A DNA stretch of 64,000 bases from Dromaius novaehollandiae (GCF_036370855.1 NC_088106.1:35974501-36038500), one strand, 5' to 3'; shown: positions 23,312-36,191, counted from the first letter of the stretch. Numbers and translations are program-made. Notes: generated by a model from the letters alone, not told the origin.

Positions 23312-24680
23312 CCAGAACTACAGGCCAGGCAGCCTCACCTCAGTCCTTGGGAAGATGATGGAACAGCTCATCCCGGATACCATTTCCAGGCTCATGAAGG
23401 ATAAGAAGGTGATCAGTAGTAGTCAGCATGGATTCACAAAGGGGAAATCATGCTTAACCAGCCTGAGAGCCTTCTGTGATGGGATGACTCGCTGGGTAGA
23501 GGAGGGGAGAGCAGTGGATGTTGTCTCCCTTGGCTTCGGCAAGGCTTTTGACACTGTCTCTCATAAGATCCTCATAGGCAAGCTGAGGAAGTGCAAGCTA
23601 GATGAGCAGACAGGGAGGTGGACTGAAAACTGGCTGAATGGCAAAGCTCAGAGGGTTGTGCTCAGCAGTGCAAAGTCTACTTGGAGGCCAGTAACTAGCG
23701 GTGTGCCCCGGGGTCAATGCTGGGTCCAATATTGTTCAACTTCTTCATCAGTGACCTGGATGAAGGGACAGAGTGCACCCTCAGCAAGTTTGCTGATGAT
23801 ACAAAACTGGGAGGAGTGGCTGATACACCAGAGGGCTGTGCTGCCATTCAGAGGGACCTGGACAGGCTGGAGAGATGGGCAGAGAGGAACCTCATGAAGT
23901 TCAACAAAGGCAAGTGCAGGGTCCTGCACCTAGGGAGGAATAACCTCATGTACCAGCACAGGCTGGGGGATGACCTTCTGGAAAGCAGCTCTGTGGAGAA
24001 GGTCCTGGGGGTCCTGGTGGACAAGAAGTTAACCATGAGCCAGCAATGTGCCCTTGTGGCCAAGAAGGCCAATGGTATCCCAGGGTGCATTAGGAAGAGC
24101 ATTGCCAGCAGGTTGAGGGAGGTGATCCTCCCCCTCTACTCAGCCCTGGTGAGGCCGCATCCGGAGTACTGTGTCCAGTTCTGGGCTCCCCGATACAAGA
24201 GAGACATGGACGTACTGGAGCGAGTCCAGCAGAAGGCTACTAAGATGATGAAGGGACTGGAGCATCTCTCATATGTGGAAAGACTGAGAGAGTTGTGACT
24301 GTTCAGCCTGGAGTAGAGGAGGCTGAGGCGGGACCTTATCAATGTGTATAAATATCTGAAGGGAGGGTGTAGAGAGGATGGGGCCAGACTCTCTTCAGTG
24401 GTGCCCAGCGACAGGACAAGAGGCAATGGGCACAAACTGAAGCACGGGAAGTTCCATCTGAGTATGAAGAAAAACTTCTTTACCGTGAGGGTAACCAAGC
24501 ACTGGAACAGGTTTTCTAGAGAGGTTGTGGAGTCTCCATCCTTGGAGATATTCAAAAGCTGTCTGGACATGATCCTGGGCAATATGCTCTAGGTGACCCT
24601 GCTTGAGCGTGGGGGTTGGACTAAATGATCTCCAGAGGTCCCTTCCAACCTCAACCATTCTGTGATTCTGTGAAACACAA
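23312..24680 (+). mobile_element. 5'-truncated CR1 LINE with reverse-transcriptase fragment
   Basis: Two overlapping frames encode CR1 ORF2. The first (about 23312-23715) has NYRPGSLTSVLGKMMEQLI, SSSQHGFTKGKSC and KAFDTVSHK. A frameshift near 23715 moves to 23717-24298, which has the FADD catalytic box, then [14 protein letters not shown] and [14 protein letters not shown] stop follows, and the rest of ORF2 continues to about 24592. The element ends in the CR1-typical doubled octamer ATTCTGTGATTCTGTG (about 24657-24674). It is dead and 5'-truncated. Confidence 0.95.
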
Positions 24681-24899
24681 GAAAGCAGCTGAGGAATGAA
24701 GACAGGGACAGAAAAGGCCTCTTCTCCCACACAGGTTGCAGCCCTCGCAACACTGAGGTTTCAGCCAACCACAGCAGGCATTCTCCACACCAGGGCAGCT
24801 AAGACAGGAGCCTGAAAGGTCTTGAAGGTGGTGAGTTTCAAAGGGAACTTAGAGGACAACAAAAGGGGAAACTGAGAAGACCACACTGAACTCAGGCAA

Positions 24900-26993
24900 T
24901 CTTACCCTTTCTGTGTAAGTAGTATATTTCGCACAGCAGAGCAATGCTTCCAATGTAGCAGAAATAACTTCTTCCACAGAGTATCACGGTCTGAGAAAAC
25001 TTTCATTTTTCCTCTCTAATTACAATTTACATATTGATAGGTATGACCATGCTAGAGGCATGCTCTGAGCAGGGAGGACATAGCTTCTTCCTCAGAAAAT
25101 GTGAATAACAGTGAGAAGTTAGTATATACGCTTTATGCTGCATTCTCTGAATTGCCTTTTTGTGATTTTTGTATAGATACTCTGCTTACAAACAGCTGCT
25201 TCAGGGCTTGTTTTTCCACTTTAAAACTTATCAGAAATAATGGCTGGGGTTGAAATATGCAAGAAGACTGTGTGATGCCTTCCATTGCCTAGGCACAACT
25301 AAGCTGTTAAGCTTTTGTGATTTTACTCCTCAGCTCCTGAATCTCATTGTTCCACATGCACAAAAGAATGATGTTTGCCTGGGCAGTGTGGCTAGCCTAC
25401 AGGCTCAAAGGCACTGCTTAGCATCCTGTGCTTGTCCCTGTGGCTGAGATTTGGATTCCTGTTTTTCCTTGACATCTCCTCACCTCCCAAAGAATCTCCT
25501 GGGTGCTGTAGCTTAGTTGCCTGTTACAGGCAAAAGGATCCCAGAATCATTTTTATAAATTGACTTAAGCTCCTTTGTAATATATTCCTTTCATTGAGAG
25601 TCACTTCCAGGATTTCCTTTTTAGGGAACTGCATTTATTGTGTGTAGGGGCAGACAGTGAGGGATCAGACAAGATAGAGTTAAGGAGCCAAAGGCCATGG
25701 GCTGAATAGATAGCAGTATGGGAACATAGGGAGTAACTGCACAGAATGAGGGAACATGACCTTTGGGAAGGTATAACGTGGCGCTTGCAAGGAGAAGAGA
25801 AAGTACCGTAAATCACTGTGGGAAAGTACCAATCCGGGCTAGAGCTTATATATAGGGCTTGCTTGCTTGAATACAGTTGATTCTGATCCAGCACATCGGA
25901 GTCCGTGAATCAGACCGCCACAACTGGGGGCAAGTTTATGAGTATTTGTTCTTGTACCAGCATTACTTGTGGGCGTAACTGGTTCTCTGTCCCTAGAGCA
26001 ACTTCTATTATATGTAACAATCATATTTCCTCTGTCTTAGTTTTGCTATGTCAAATTACATTCTCCTAGTGTGCTTTTGAATGATTGGCGCTTTGTTTTT
26101 GGAGCATCTTCATAGCTTGCCTTTGTCACTTTTCGTTTGAATCTCAGTTCCCTTTTTTCAAATGAGACCAGAATTGCTCACGCTATTTTGTATGATATCT
26201 CTCAAGTGACAGTATGAACAGTTCTGTGGCTGCTGAGGAACTATTGTTTTTTTCATGATTCTACTGGTGGATTAGTAGTTGATGATTAGCTGATACGCTC
26301 CGTTTTGTGTCTGGATAAGAATTTGCAGCAACCTCCACATTTACTGAGCCTTGGTTTAGAGCAGAAATTCATGTGCTGCTGCATTTTTGTACTGAGGAGT
26401 TAGTCAGTAGGTGCTGCTGTCAGTGCTGGCCTGGAATTCAGAGCTCTCCTCTGGGCACTCAGTGGGAAATAATGTGGGAATGAGGGTAATTCGTGAAAGG
26501 AAGAAACTTGACAGCTTTCAGGAGAATGCTCTTTGTGATGAAGGGAATAAGTTCAGCATATGATCTTTAGAGCCACTTTCTGAATGGATCTGAGTGGGGT
26601 AAGGCTGTATTTCAGGACGGAGGAGGATGTTGCAGTAGTTGAGCTCATCATGCCTTGAGGAAGAGATGTAATTATGCAATAGCTTGTGAAGGCAGTACCT
26701 CACCCATGTTCTGCAGCCTGTGCAAGACTTGAACAAGGGGCATAAGAATGTATAAAAAGGTTCAAGCTAAAACCTGTGTGCCTCGTAATTATCCTCCTGC
26801 GTGCATCATAATTAATTGAAGCTCTCTCAGGAGCGCCCTTCTCGATCTGTCCTGCTGTTTTGGTCATGTCCATGAAGTTCAGAGGAAATCAGGGGGAATA
26901 GATTCACAAATACAGTTACTTTGCAAGGCTCTGGCATACTGTGTGCCAAAGTCAAGCTGCATATAAGTACCAGGTGCTTTTCTAATCACTCAG
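24900..26993. repeat. Segmental duplication, copy A (partner 38888-40733)
   Basis: Collinear with 38888-40733 in the same orientation, with scattered substitutions and small indels. Copy A starts at the tail of what in copy B is an exon-intron junction (TTACCC...GTAAGTAGT). It ends at 'aatcactc', exactly where copy B is taken over by the ERV LTR. Copy A also contains a solo LTR that copy B lacks. Confidence 0.93.
25641..25922 (+). mobile_element. Short solo LTR, alpharetrovirus-like
   Basis: 282 bp, TGTGTAGGGG...CCGCCACA, flanked by ATTG and ACTG: a 4-bp target duplication with one change. The boundaries are confirmed by the paralogous empty site at about 39630. A TATA box (TTATATATAGG) lies near 25846. 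Upstream, 'caaggagaagagaaagtaccg' resembles alpharetroviral U3. No internal retroviral sequence remains. Confidence 0.8.
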
Positions 26994-28779
26994 ATGGCAA
27001 TACTAATATCCTCTTGGATTATTTCTCTGTAGAAGTACTCTTAAACAAGAAAAATTCCATAAAGAAGTGTTGATGGCGATTGTGGTGAGAAAGGTTGTTT
27101 TGGATGCTGTAAGCACTTGGAGCTTGGAGAAAGCTATCTATTGCTTGATAAGAACACTTTGACATTCTTTAGAGCAGTCAGTTTAGGAAAGAAGAGGGGG
27201 CCTCAGTTTTGGAAGAGCGATGATTCAATACATGCAAAGGGCTTATGTTTTACAGAGTGGATACTTAATGCTCAGTGAAACTGGGTGCTCTGTGTGTCTG
27301 ATTACAGATTTGAACAACTTGTAGCTGAATTTTGATTGTAAACTGGTTAAACATTTCACCTTCCCAGCAAAGACTGAATTTTGCTCTCACAAGGAGAAAC
27401 GTGTAATGCAGTTTGAAATCAGACGCACGAGGAATACAGATAATGGGCTGGAAACTTCTTAGCTCTCACAGCACATTCTGGAGGAGGCATCACTTGATTT
27501 TTGATGTGATTTAGTGTGACCTAGTCTTGTTTTTGTTACTGCCTTTGAAATGCTTGTGGATGGAAACATGAAGTCTACAGCAGTCATTCCCCATCCTCCT
27601 CTGATGATGATGAGGAGGAACATTTTGCGAGGTGTAGGAAGCACAGCCCTAACAGAGCTGTCAGAAGGTGAGTGTGATTAGAGAAGAGGGGAGGGAGGAA
27701 TCTACTGAAGAGGCAGAGCAGCTGCCTGACTGTGAAGTGTTCTCCTCCCTGCTCCTATGCACACTCTAAACGGTGGCAATATTTAATCCATTAGCATAGT
27801 ATGTAACTTACTGGCACTGGTGGCTCTAAGGGGGCTCTCTGCAATTGGATTTTTAGACTTGACTCTTTAAAAGCAATTGGATTTCTTTGAAGGGGTTAGG
27901 CGTAAACTCTAAATATTTTAATGTAAAATTCTACTGCCCCTCTGCTTTACAGTAGGCTATTCAGAAAGAACCCCCCCCCCCAACAGAAAATTTATAAATG
28001 GAGGCAGCGATGGGGTTTCTTTGCCTTTCTTAAACCCAGGACATGGGTTCTGTTGGATTTATCTTTAGGTAAACTGAGACATCAATACATTTGTGTGCTT
28101 GAAAAGCTTCTGCCATTATTGAGCTTTTATAGTAGCAGTAAAAAGTAATTTCTTAAGAACAGATGAAATCCAGAATATACATAGATTCAAAGTATAGGGG
28201 ATTGCTTGCCATAGTTAAAGGCTTAGTGTCTTGTGTGATAAGCGGAAAGTATACTCAAAACATGTCCTGGTTTAAAAAGGTGGTTTGGGAGTTTTGTCAT
28301 CTATGATTTTTTTTACATACCTGAGAACCTGATTACTTTATAAGCTGGAGAGGTTTGTCTGTTGGAAGTCAATTGCAATTGTTTGCTTGAAAGACCAGGC
28401 ATTTCCCTTTATGGGTGCAATGTCTGTAGATTTAATAGTTAGCTGTATATATTCAGCTTGTATATATCAGCAAAACTCAGTTCACAACCTTCAAATGTTT
28501 TGCTGCTTTATTCATTGACATTCTCTTCTAAACAATGGTAGCTTAGCCTTTCTACTTGATATTTAAGTATTATCTGGAAATACAGAATACCTTTTTCTTC
28601 CTCCCAGCTTTAGACTTTCTCCTCAGCTACTGCCGACCAATTCTGAGAGACAAAATCCAATAAGTTACAACTTTTTAAGAAGGAATGAAAGGCTTTACTA
28701 TCAAGTCCTGCCTGTGTATCTGGAGATAGATCAAATCCATGGACCAGTGGACTGAGTTCTTGTGAACTGCTAAAGATAT
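26994..28779. other. No gene recognised (likely intron of the USP42-like pseudogene)
   Basis: AT-rich, low ORF content. There is a poly-C run near 27972. No splice-bounded exon matches the missing catalytic-Cys region. Confidence 0.45.
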
Positions 28780-29001
28780 GAAATGGAAATGGGAGGAGGC
28801 AGAAGGAGTATGGGGAAGCAGCAAAAGTTTGGGGAGAAGCTGCGAGGCTTTAGACAGCAGGACAGCATATATTATGATATCATTTGAAGGAACTGCAAAA
28901 ATGGCTTCAGGCAGAGACTCAAACATATCAGTGTTTGAGGTACTGCTACTTGGTGTGAAGGGCTCTGAACTCTCTGACAAGGCCTGTGTTAACTATTACA
29001 T
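28780..29001 (-). pseudogene. USP42: USP42-like first coding exon
   Basis: An ATG at 28999-29001 (minus) is followed by bases that align with the USP42 start, read after a one-base loss: then ALSESSEP, corresponding to KASESSDP, and later AVPSNDIIIYAVLLSK, corresponding to PVPGAVVYSSSSVPDK. The frameshift right after the ATG would stop translation at once. The downstream splice donor is not clear. Confidence 0.55.
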
Positions 29002-29239
29002 CTTAAATCCATTTTTTCTCATCCTCTTTGGAAAGATAAGGTTGAATCTCTGCACCATGGCTACTGGACATCAGAGCCTGACGTGGCTACCCTGATCCTG
29101 AGGAAATGGAGGATTGTTTCTAGGGCCAGCGCTGACCCCTGAGCTGGGGGCTTAGCTCTGAGCTACTGGAGCCTTCTGTCGGAAAAGGGACCTGCCTTGA
29201 TGCCAGAAACAGTTGACATGCTGGAATTTCAGTATTCAG

Positions 29240-29490
29240 TTTTAGAAGGGATTTACCAACACTATCCAAGTCATGTAGTTTGAAAGCACTTGGTGGTAAA
29301 CACACGTAGTCAAGATTTTTGTTTCCATATTCAGGAAAACATTATCCACTGGAGAGCAACTTGTTTCATCTTTTAAACACCTTCTTTTAATGTCAGCTCT
29401 CAGAAGTCTGGAAAGTGAAGGCTGTACTCCTAACGGAAGTCTGCTGCTGGAAATCGAGGTAGTTGTCGTCCTAAAGTCACTGAAGAACAA
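29240..29490 (-). other. Coding-like segment of unknown identity
   Basis: An open minus-strand frame with balanced composition (SSSRLPLGVQPSLSRL, then RADIKRRCLKDETSCSPVDN) ending near a GTAAAT-type donor at about 29255. I do not recognise the family. It lies just upstream of the USP42-like start exon and could be an unrelated exon or chance. Confidence 0.2.
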
Positions 29491-32400
29491 GATGGGATTT
29501 AGCTTCCTAATTTTTCAAGCTTTGGCCTTTATGAAGAAAGAACTGACCTTGCAGTTAAGTTATTGAAATGCTCAATTGATTTCTCTTATGAACAATGCAA
29601 CAACCATACTGTTCAATGGCAGACTGTCGGAAGGTATGCGTTTAGTGAACACATCTTGATTGCCTTTTACATTGAGTGCATTGCATACACTTGACTCAAG
29701 ATATAAACAGTCATCTCAGAGTCACTGGAGTTATTCTCCTAGGCAAACTTACACTTACAGATCTGTCTAATAACCCTATGGTTGTGAGAACGTGGGGAAG
29801 GCTGGGTCCAAGTGAATCTCTTGACTCAGAGAAGGGTTTAGACAAATGTTTTCAGTCTAAAGAGCTTCAGGTAGGGTGCCCTCGTGATAACAGTATCCAG
29901 TTGCTTGGGAAAGCACAGCATTCAGGGGCTTCAAGGGCACATAAATGAAAATGAAACTGGAAAAGGATAATGAAATGAAACTGGAAAATACATGTATCCA
30001 TCCATCCATGTATCATGCAAGCAAAACAGCTGGTGCAGATGCTGGACCCTTCTGTAATAATGTGGTTAATGTAGCTTCCAGTGAGACTCCAACAGCCTCC
30101 CACCATACACGGACATGTGGAATATAAATGATAGTTGGTGCTGTCCTCTGCTCTTCCCGCCTGCTAGTGAAAAGGAAGTTGAATACATATCAAGAGAATA
30201 TTGAGCCAGGTAGAATGGGCTGCTATGTAGCTAGTAACTATGTATCTATGCGAACTAACACATGTAAACAGGATGTAAACTGCAAACTGTTTATCAGCCA
30301 GATAGTACTAAGTGTCAGAAAACCCCTTCCATTAAGATATTTGTTTGTCTTGGTAGGTGAAAAAAATCTACTTTGATTACATTACAGACCTAGCTCCACA
30401 GACAGAATTAGACCTTAATCTCTGCCTGACTTCAGAGCTACTGAGATGTAAGATCACTCCTAAGAAGCCTCACAGCTGGATTCATGTGGTCATGTGACTG
30501 CAGAGGTTTCAGTTCAGGATGGGCTTGTGCCCAAGTCAGTCTGGAGCACAAGTAGCACGACATAGGCAGGAAAACTGAGGGCAGGCACTGTCCTAGAAGC
30601 CTGGTTTTGAATCACAGAAGGTCATTTTGTAAGAGGTGACCAGCCTTCAACCTGTCTGAAGAGCTCCCCAGCTCACAGCCTGCTGCCTCATTTCCAGAGG
30701 TTCCTTCAGACCAAGTTTCTTGCTCAAGAACATCACAAGCCATTGCCTGTATGTGGTGCCTCAGGCACATTAGTACATGCTGTCGGTACATGTGGGCACT
30801 GACTAGACATTATTGGTAGATGACCACAGAGGCAACCATCAAACAACCCAAATGCAGATCTTCCTCTTATGGGACAGATGAGCACTCAGCCATGTAACGT
30901 GTCTGCCCATACTGTCACAGCTCTCAAATGCTTCTACTAAAGCTCCAGATGCTGTAATATAGGGATGCCAAACAACAGAATGGATTTCCTGCCCAAAAGT
31001 AGAAAGGAACAAAACAGCACTGAGTCTGTTTATGCTTTTTCTCATTCAGAAAAAGACACACATTTGCAGATAGAAGTGTTCTGAGAGTTGAAATGCTTTT
31101 AGTGCCTACAATGCAGCATTACAGGCTGTGGTGTTGTCTACACTTGGTAAATGTACTCAGCTACAGGAAATGTTTATATTAACCAAGTGTGTTATAATAT
31201 TTCCTCCTCAGTACAACAACAGAAAAAAAACCCAGATGTTTGCTCAAAAAATCCTTTGTTGCAATACACCATTATAAAAATAAAAGAAGCTAGAAAAAGC
31301 GCATGACATGCCATCAGACTGATGGAGCTCTACCAGGAGCTACAGAATCTTAAGAGGTGATGAAAACCACGGTCTGAATCCCACTGAGGTCAGCAGGAGT
31401 TCTTGCCACTGAGAGAGGTTTATGAGCAGCATCTTCCAGCTCCCTGAGCTGCCAGCAACATCCTGACTGTTCAATTTGGAGTGGAAGATATGATCATGTA
31501 CAACATTGTCATTTGATGTCATTCAATCTAGAAGAAATGTGGATATCCAGACAGAAATAATAGGAAGCGCACCAAACCAGGCCACCTCCATAACAATGAG
31601 TTCCACCTACCTCATTTGAGTCTATTCATCCTATGAGATTAAAGAAGGAAGAAGGTAACTGCATCTTTCTTCAGGGGATGTGGTGCTAACAAATAGACCT
31701 GACAGGCCCGGGGTATGAACTGCAAACTTTTCCCGAGCATGTATTCCTGCAGGCTCCAAGGGAGGCCTTTGCCTGTATCGTGGCTCTGCAGCTGTTTAGA
31801 GCCCCGGCCTGTACTATGGTGGCTGACAATAAGCATTTCTACAACAATAATTCAAAAGTAAGAATTTTAAAAATAAAATTACCAAGAAAGACAAAGATGT
31901 TAACGGTTTTTTTCTTTCTTTCCCCCTTCTCACCACTTTATGTATTTATTTATTTATTTTAATTGCTTAAAACCCTCCATTCTCCAGCAAGGAATAAGCT
32001 GTTCTGCGGTCAGGATGACTACCAAAGCCCATGTTCTTGATGACTTGTACCATACCTCCCCTAAGCAATCCTGCTGATCCCCACCATGCCTGCTGGTCCC
32101 CACCATGTTGGCTGGGCAAGTGATGGGTCTCACATCACACATGGGCACTGGCCAGCCAAATGCATGCAGGGCAAGGTGTCAGTTAGCTGATATGGGGTAG
32201 CATTGCAGCTTTCTCTCTCAGCATACATGTGACATGTTCTCCTCGCCATACAGGCACTAATTTTTGTGATGCCAGGACTTCCGAAACACTGAGAGCTCTA
32301 CATTTGTCATGTTCCGCTGGAACTGGTCAGCAGTTATCAAAGAAGGTGGGAAGGGAAGAAGGAGCAGAATAACATTTTTAGAAAAAAACATGAACTTTGA

Positions 32401-33740
32401 AACACAGGAGCTGTATCTAAAGAAGTGCAAATTGGATGGGTGAAGTTACAGCAGTACCATAAGTGCATGTGAGATACTTATTTTGTTCAGCCATCCCACT
32501 GATTTTATCTTTCCTTGTGAGTTGATTACTAACCTAGACTGCAAATAAACTTTCTAGTTATCCTGCTCTAGTATTAGGAAATACATCTGCGGACACCATT
32601 TCTTTTTGCCACCACAGCACTGCAGTACCTTATATACTGCCTCAAGCCAAAGATCCTAGTGCCATAACTGAGTTTAGTAGTTCAGGAGATTTCCTGACCA
32701 ACACAGGAACAGGAATTGAGAAAAGTGACTGACCCAACTGGGACAACCTAACCTCACTTTTCATCTGTGGGTTTACATGATTTTCACACTGAAAGAGCAA
32801 GAGATTAACATAAGCTGGCTGAAAGGTCAATGTAGTGAGAACACCTGTGGAAGATCTGGCAAGGAGTCAGTGACTGGCAGAGTAGGTGGTAGCAGGCCCA
32901 GCGTGTGAAACTACACACGGACCAAGTTCCCCTCAGGGCCAGGCGTGTTCTGTTTTGTCAGCAATGTCTGGTGCTTCCCAGACAGTCGCTACTCAAGGTT
33001 AGCACAGCTGAGGTAAGGAAACAGTTCTAGTAGATAAAAGGGGGCCCTTGGGTTACACAGGGGGAGTCCTGCCTGGGCGTCCAACCCGTGTGTCCAGCAT
33101 CCCCCTCTCAGTGACCCCTCCGCGTGGCTCCCTGGGCTCCCTGTGCAGCTTGGAGTGCAAGTCTTTGATTAAATCTGTCCTGTTTAACCCCTCACGAACT
33201 TTGAGTGGCTCTCTCGGCCAGCGTCCGACCGTCTCTTGCCCGCCTTGCGTTCACAGTAACAAATGCCGACATTGTGTTTTTTCTTATGCTGTTTTAACAA
33301 ACCCTTGCTCAGTTTTATGCCCACTACACAATTCACTGCTGTTCTAACAATCCTGGAAATGGAAGGGCAAAGATGGCTAGACAAGGCCATATAGGTTCTT
33401 TTATCTAAAAGGATAGACAACATATTTCTTTGGTCCTTAATCTTTTAAGGCATACCGTGTTTTAAATCAACACACCCAAAGAGTCTGTGGATCTTTTATG
33501 TGCAGGAAAAGAAGGCTGGGTCCTTCAATTTGATCAGTAATAACAATGTACTTTACTGGAACTTTAATACCTAGTTTTATCTTTGTGCTTGCTTACTTCT
33601 TGCATGTATTGATATAACCCTCCCTCCCTGAAAATCTTTTCTTTATTCCCTCCTCTACGTCCCCTCACACTTACAACAGCCAAGACTGTTGAGAAAGACC
33701 CAGCACTCTGAAGAATTTGACTCAAAAGGACACAGACATT
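29491..33740. other. No gene recognised; possible LTR-like stretch at about 32850-33257
   Basis: Mostly AT-rich single-copy-looking DNA. From about 32850 to 33257 the base composition changes. It carries ATTAAA (about 33168) followed by a GC-rich block, 'ctctctcggccagcgtccgacc', ending ...TTCACA. This resembles the R-U5 end of a retroviral LTR, but I could not find matching target duplications. Confidence 0.3.
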
Positions 33741-33743
33741 TAC

Positions 33744-33870
33744 CTGTTGCAGTCAGGGGATGTTTCCTTTTGTCTACTAGGCGTTTGATGAGATAACTCA
33801 TCTTCAAAGCCTGAAGGTGACTCCTCATCACTATCCATTGCCTCTTCTTTTATGGTAGCATTTATACTGT
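33744..33870 (-). other. Orphan coding-like exon with good splice sites
   Basis: 127 bp between an acceptor (ggtctttcag) and a donor (CAG|GTAAAT). The frame is fully open, phase 1 in and phase 2 out. It is acidic and Ser-rich: NATIKEEAMDSDEESPSGF, then EDELSHQTPSRQKE. Unknown family. A further open stretch at 34255-34360 (minus, FRNKDLSAGTNEPHTTQ) might be a neighbouring exon, but its splice sites are weak. Confidence 0.35.
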
Positions 33871-34649
33871 CTGAAAGACCAGAGATCTTTGTTCACTTCT
33901 CTGAATAGTCCATATCCCTCACTTGCATTAGTACAGCTTCTAAATCAGTGCTGAAATACATCATCTTGCATTTCTTGATTTAATGGGAACACACTATTTG
34001 CTTAGAACTTCATCCTACCAAGCATCTAAGGAGACTGTACCAGTCTCTACAAAGCACTCCTGAATACCACGATTTGCCTGTTTCTGCAGTGGTGAACACA
34101 CCTATTCTCCTAAGAATAAAGATAGCCGATCACCAGGAACACCTTCTGTAGTTCCTAGATACCCAAACAATACACAGAGATAGGTGTATACGTATATATG
34201 CGTATATGCATATATACATATGTTTCATAACGGAGCACTTGCGTAGAACAACAGAGTCCCCACACAACTGCACGAACTGTGTTTTCAGAGTTCTGTGTGG
34301 TATGTGGTTCATTGGTACCAGCTGATAAGTCCTTGTTTCTAAATGCAACAGCAGTCTCTATTTCAGTGTGCAAAAAAAATCCCAAGCAAACCTACCAAAT
34401 TCCTCCTTGCATGAACTGAGTGATGAGTCTATTCAGTGGACTCCAGGCACCTGCTGTGTGGGGGCCTGGCACAACCCCCCCCTGCCCAAGGCAGCCTGGG
34501 GGCGGCTCAGGCCTCCTTGGAGTGCCCCAGCCCAGCAGCGAACACCCTGCAAGTCCAGCGCGTTTCTGGACTATCAATCAGAAGCATCCTCACAAGCAAT
34601 TTCACAGCCGTGTTCCTGCTACAAACAGCTGACCAGGCTGAAGTGACCT

Positions 34650-36191
34650 CAGAGGCATTTTACCGATGCTGTTCCTGCCGCTGGCGAAGGGGAGGAGCTG
34701 GAGGGAAAGCCCTCCTTGTGCATGACCTGGGTCAGACCTAGCCTCAGGAGCCTCTTCACAGACACAGAGACGTGCCCCCAGAAGGTGCCCTGCTCTCCCA
34801 ACGGCAAGGCCAGAGACGCTACCGGGGAGGCAACGGGCGACCTGCAGAGCACGCCTCTCGCCCCAGCAGTGCCCAGAGGAGCCGAGGCAGCGGCACCTGC
34901 TTTGGCCGATGGCTTTCAGGACGCGGGGGACAGCGCGTCTCTCGCCCCATCAGCATTTCTGAGCGCAGGAACAAAGCCGGAGGAGGCCTCCGCCACAGCC
35001 AGCATCCCTCCGGATGTGGGGGAAAATGCACCTCTGACACCATCAGTTCCTGCAGAAGCTGTGCCACAGGCCTCTCCCTTGGCCGCAGGCACTTGGGCTG
35101 AGAGCAACAGCCTGCCTCTCCAACAGCCTTTGCCCAAGGAAACACCACCAATGACCTCTGCCTTGGCTGGAGGCCCTCCTCACCAGGTGAGCAACGACCA
35201 CGTCATTGGCACCCATGATGAGAGGGAGCTGCTGTGTCAGCTGCGTCTGGGGTGTGCAGGGTGGGGGCAGAGAGCTGCCCCATCGCGTGGCACCCCCCGG
35301 CCATGGTGCCAAGCGGTCACCCCCAGCCATTTACCCTCTGCAATGTCTCCCATGGGGGAGATGCCTGCTCCTCTCTGTTTCAAAGTGCCAAAGGCACAGG
35401 GCTGACGTGCCCTCCACCCCTTGTGCTGCGTTCAGCCCTGGGGCATGGAGGCTGAGCGAGGAGGGGAGGGGCAGCCCCAGCAGCAGCCCCCTCCCACACC
35501 CGGTGAGCGACCCCCACTTCTGCCATGCACCCGGCCGCCTCCATTCGCCCCTGCCCATCGCGGCCCCCAGCCAGCCCAGCCCTGCTGCTACGGCCTTGTG
35601 CCATTGCTGTGCCAGCCGCAGCTCCCTCCCCTTGGGACTCGCAGCTGGTGGCAGCATCCCCCGACCCCAAGCCCTTTCCCCCGTCCATCCCGGGGCACCA
35701 GTATCCTGAGCATCGCCAGCTGATGGCACGCGGGTGTGTGTTCTTGCTCTGCCCATGCAGGTTGCCTCTGAGCCCAAAGGCGAGCAGAAGTCATCCTCTT
35801 CCTTCAGGCACACACCAGAGGCTGACGCAGGTACGTACCCAAGTCAAGAGCCCTTCTGGGGACGGGGGGCCTGTGCCGGCACAGCAAGGGGCACCGAGGC
35901 CGGCAGCAGGAAGCCCTCGGGAGCTGGCTGTGCCGAGGCCACGACCCCGCGGGAAAGCCCTTGGTGGCAGGGGACAGGCAGGTGCCGGTCCTGCGCCCTC
36001 GCTGCCCCTCACACGCGGCTCTCCTTCCCGCCACAGGCAACGCCACCCTCCCGCATGCTGCAGCGCCCAGGCGATGGCCCTCACGGCTCAGCACAGCACT
36101 TCGGGCTCTGCGCAGAGCTTTCTGCTGCCGCTGTGTCACGGGGCAGCGAGAGGAACGGCGTGCGGGTGCAAGTGCCGGGCAGGTCCCCTGA
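34650..36191 (+). CDS. 3' part of an Ala/Pro-rich three-exon gene, unknown function
   Basis: Exons are (about 34650)-35186, 35761-35830 and 36037-36191 with stop TGA. Donors are CAG|GTGAGC and CAG|GTACGT; acceptors are gcccatgcag and cccgccacag. Phases (0, then 1) agree across both introns. The first segment is acidic, then a loose repeat of about 27 residues rich in Ala, Pro and Ser (GDSASLAPSAF, GENAPLTPSVP, ESNSLPLQQPLP). The second exon reads VASEPKGEQKSSSSFRHTP. The last exon ends in a basic Cys-containing tail (RALRRAFCCRC). AATAAA follows at about 36308. The 5' exons and start are not identified. It is not a family I recognise. Confidence 0.5.

Larger units (their letters stand above)
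14930..29001 (-). pseudogene. USP42: USP42-like deubiquitinase pseudogene (unprocessed, LTR-interrupted)
   Basis: Exon fragments in USP42 order run right to left: the start exon (about 28780-29001), a weak exon (22188-22260), the SKRFTIH exon (21983-22080), the catalytic-His exon (21442-21582) and a long last exon (19916 down to about 14930). Introns and splice sites survive, so this is a duplicated gene, not a processed copy. I could not find the catalytic-Cys exon or the exon after the His exon. The His box reads G-R-Y instead of G-H-Y, and the long exon has stops and frameshifts. LTRs sit at 15216-15903 and 18377-19655, and a CR1 at 23.3-24.7 kb. USP42 normally removes ubiquitin in the nucleus; this copy cannot do so. 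Confidence 0.75.

Noticed and set aside
25250..25447. 65-codon plus ORF nearly identical at 39238-39435
   Set aside because: Again part of the recent duplication; one substitution in 65 codons is expected from overall identity.
26518..26736. Minus ORF conserved at 40275-40472
   Set aside because: Conserved only as part of the segmental duplication. It has no splice sites or domain, and no other evidence of coding.
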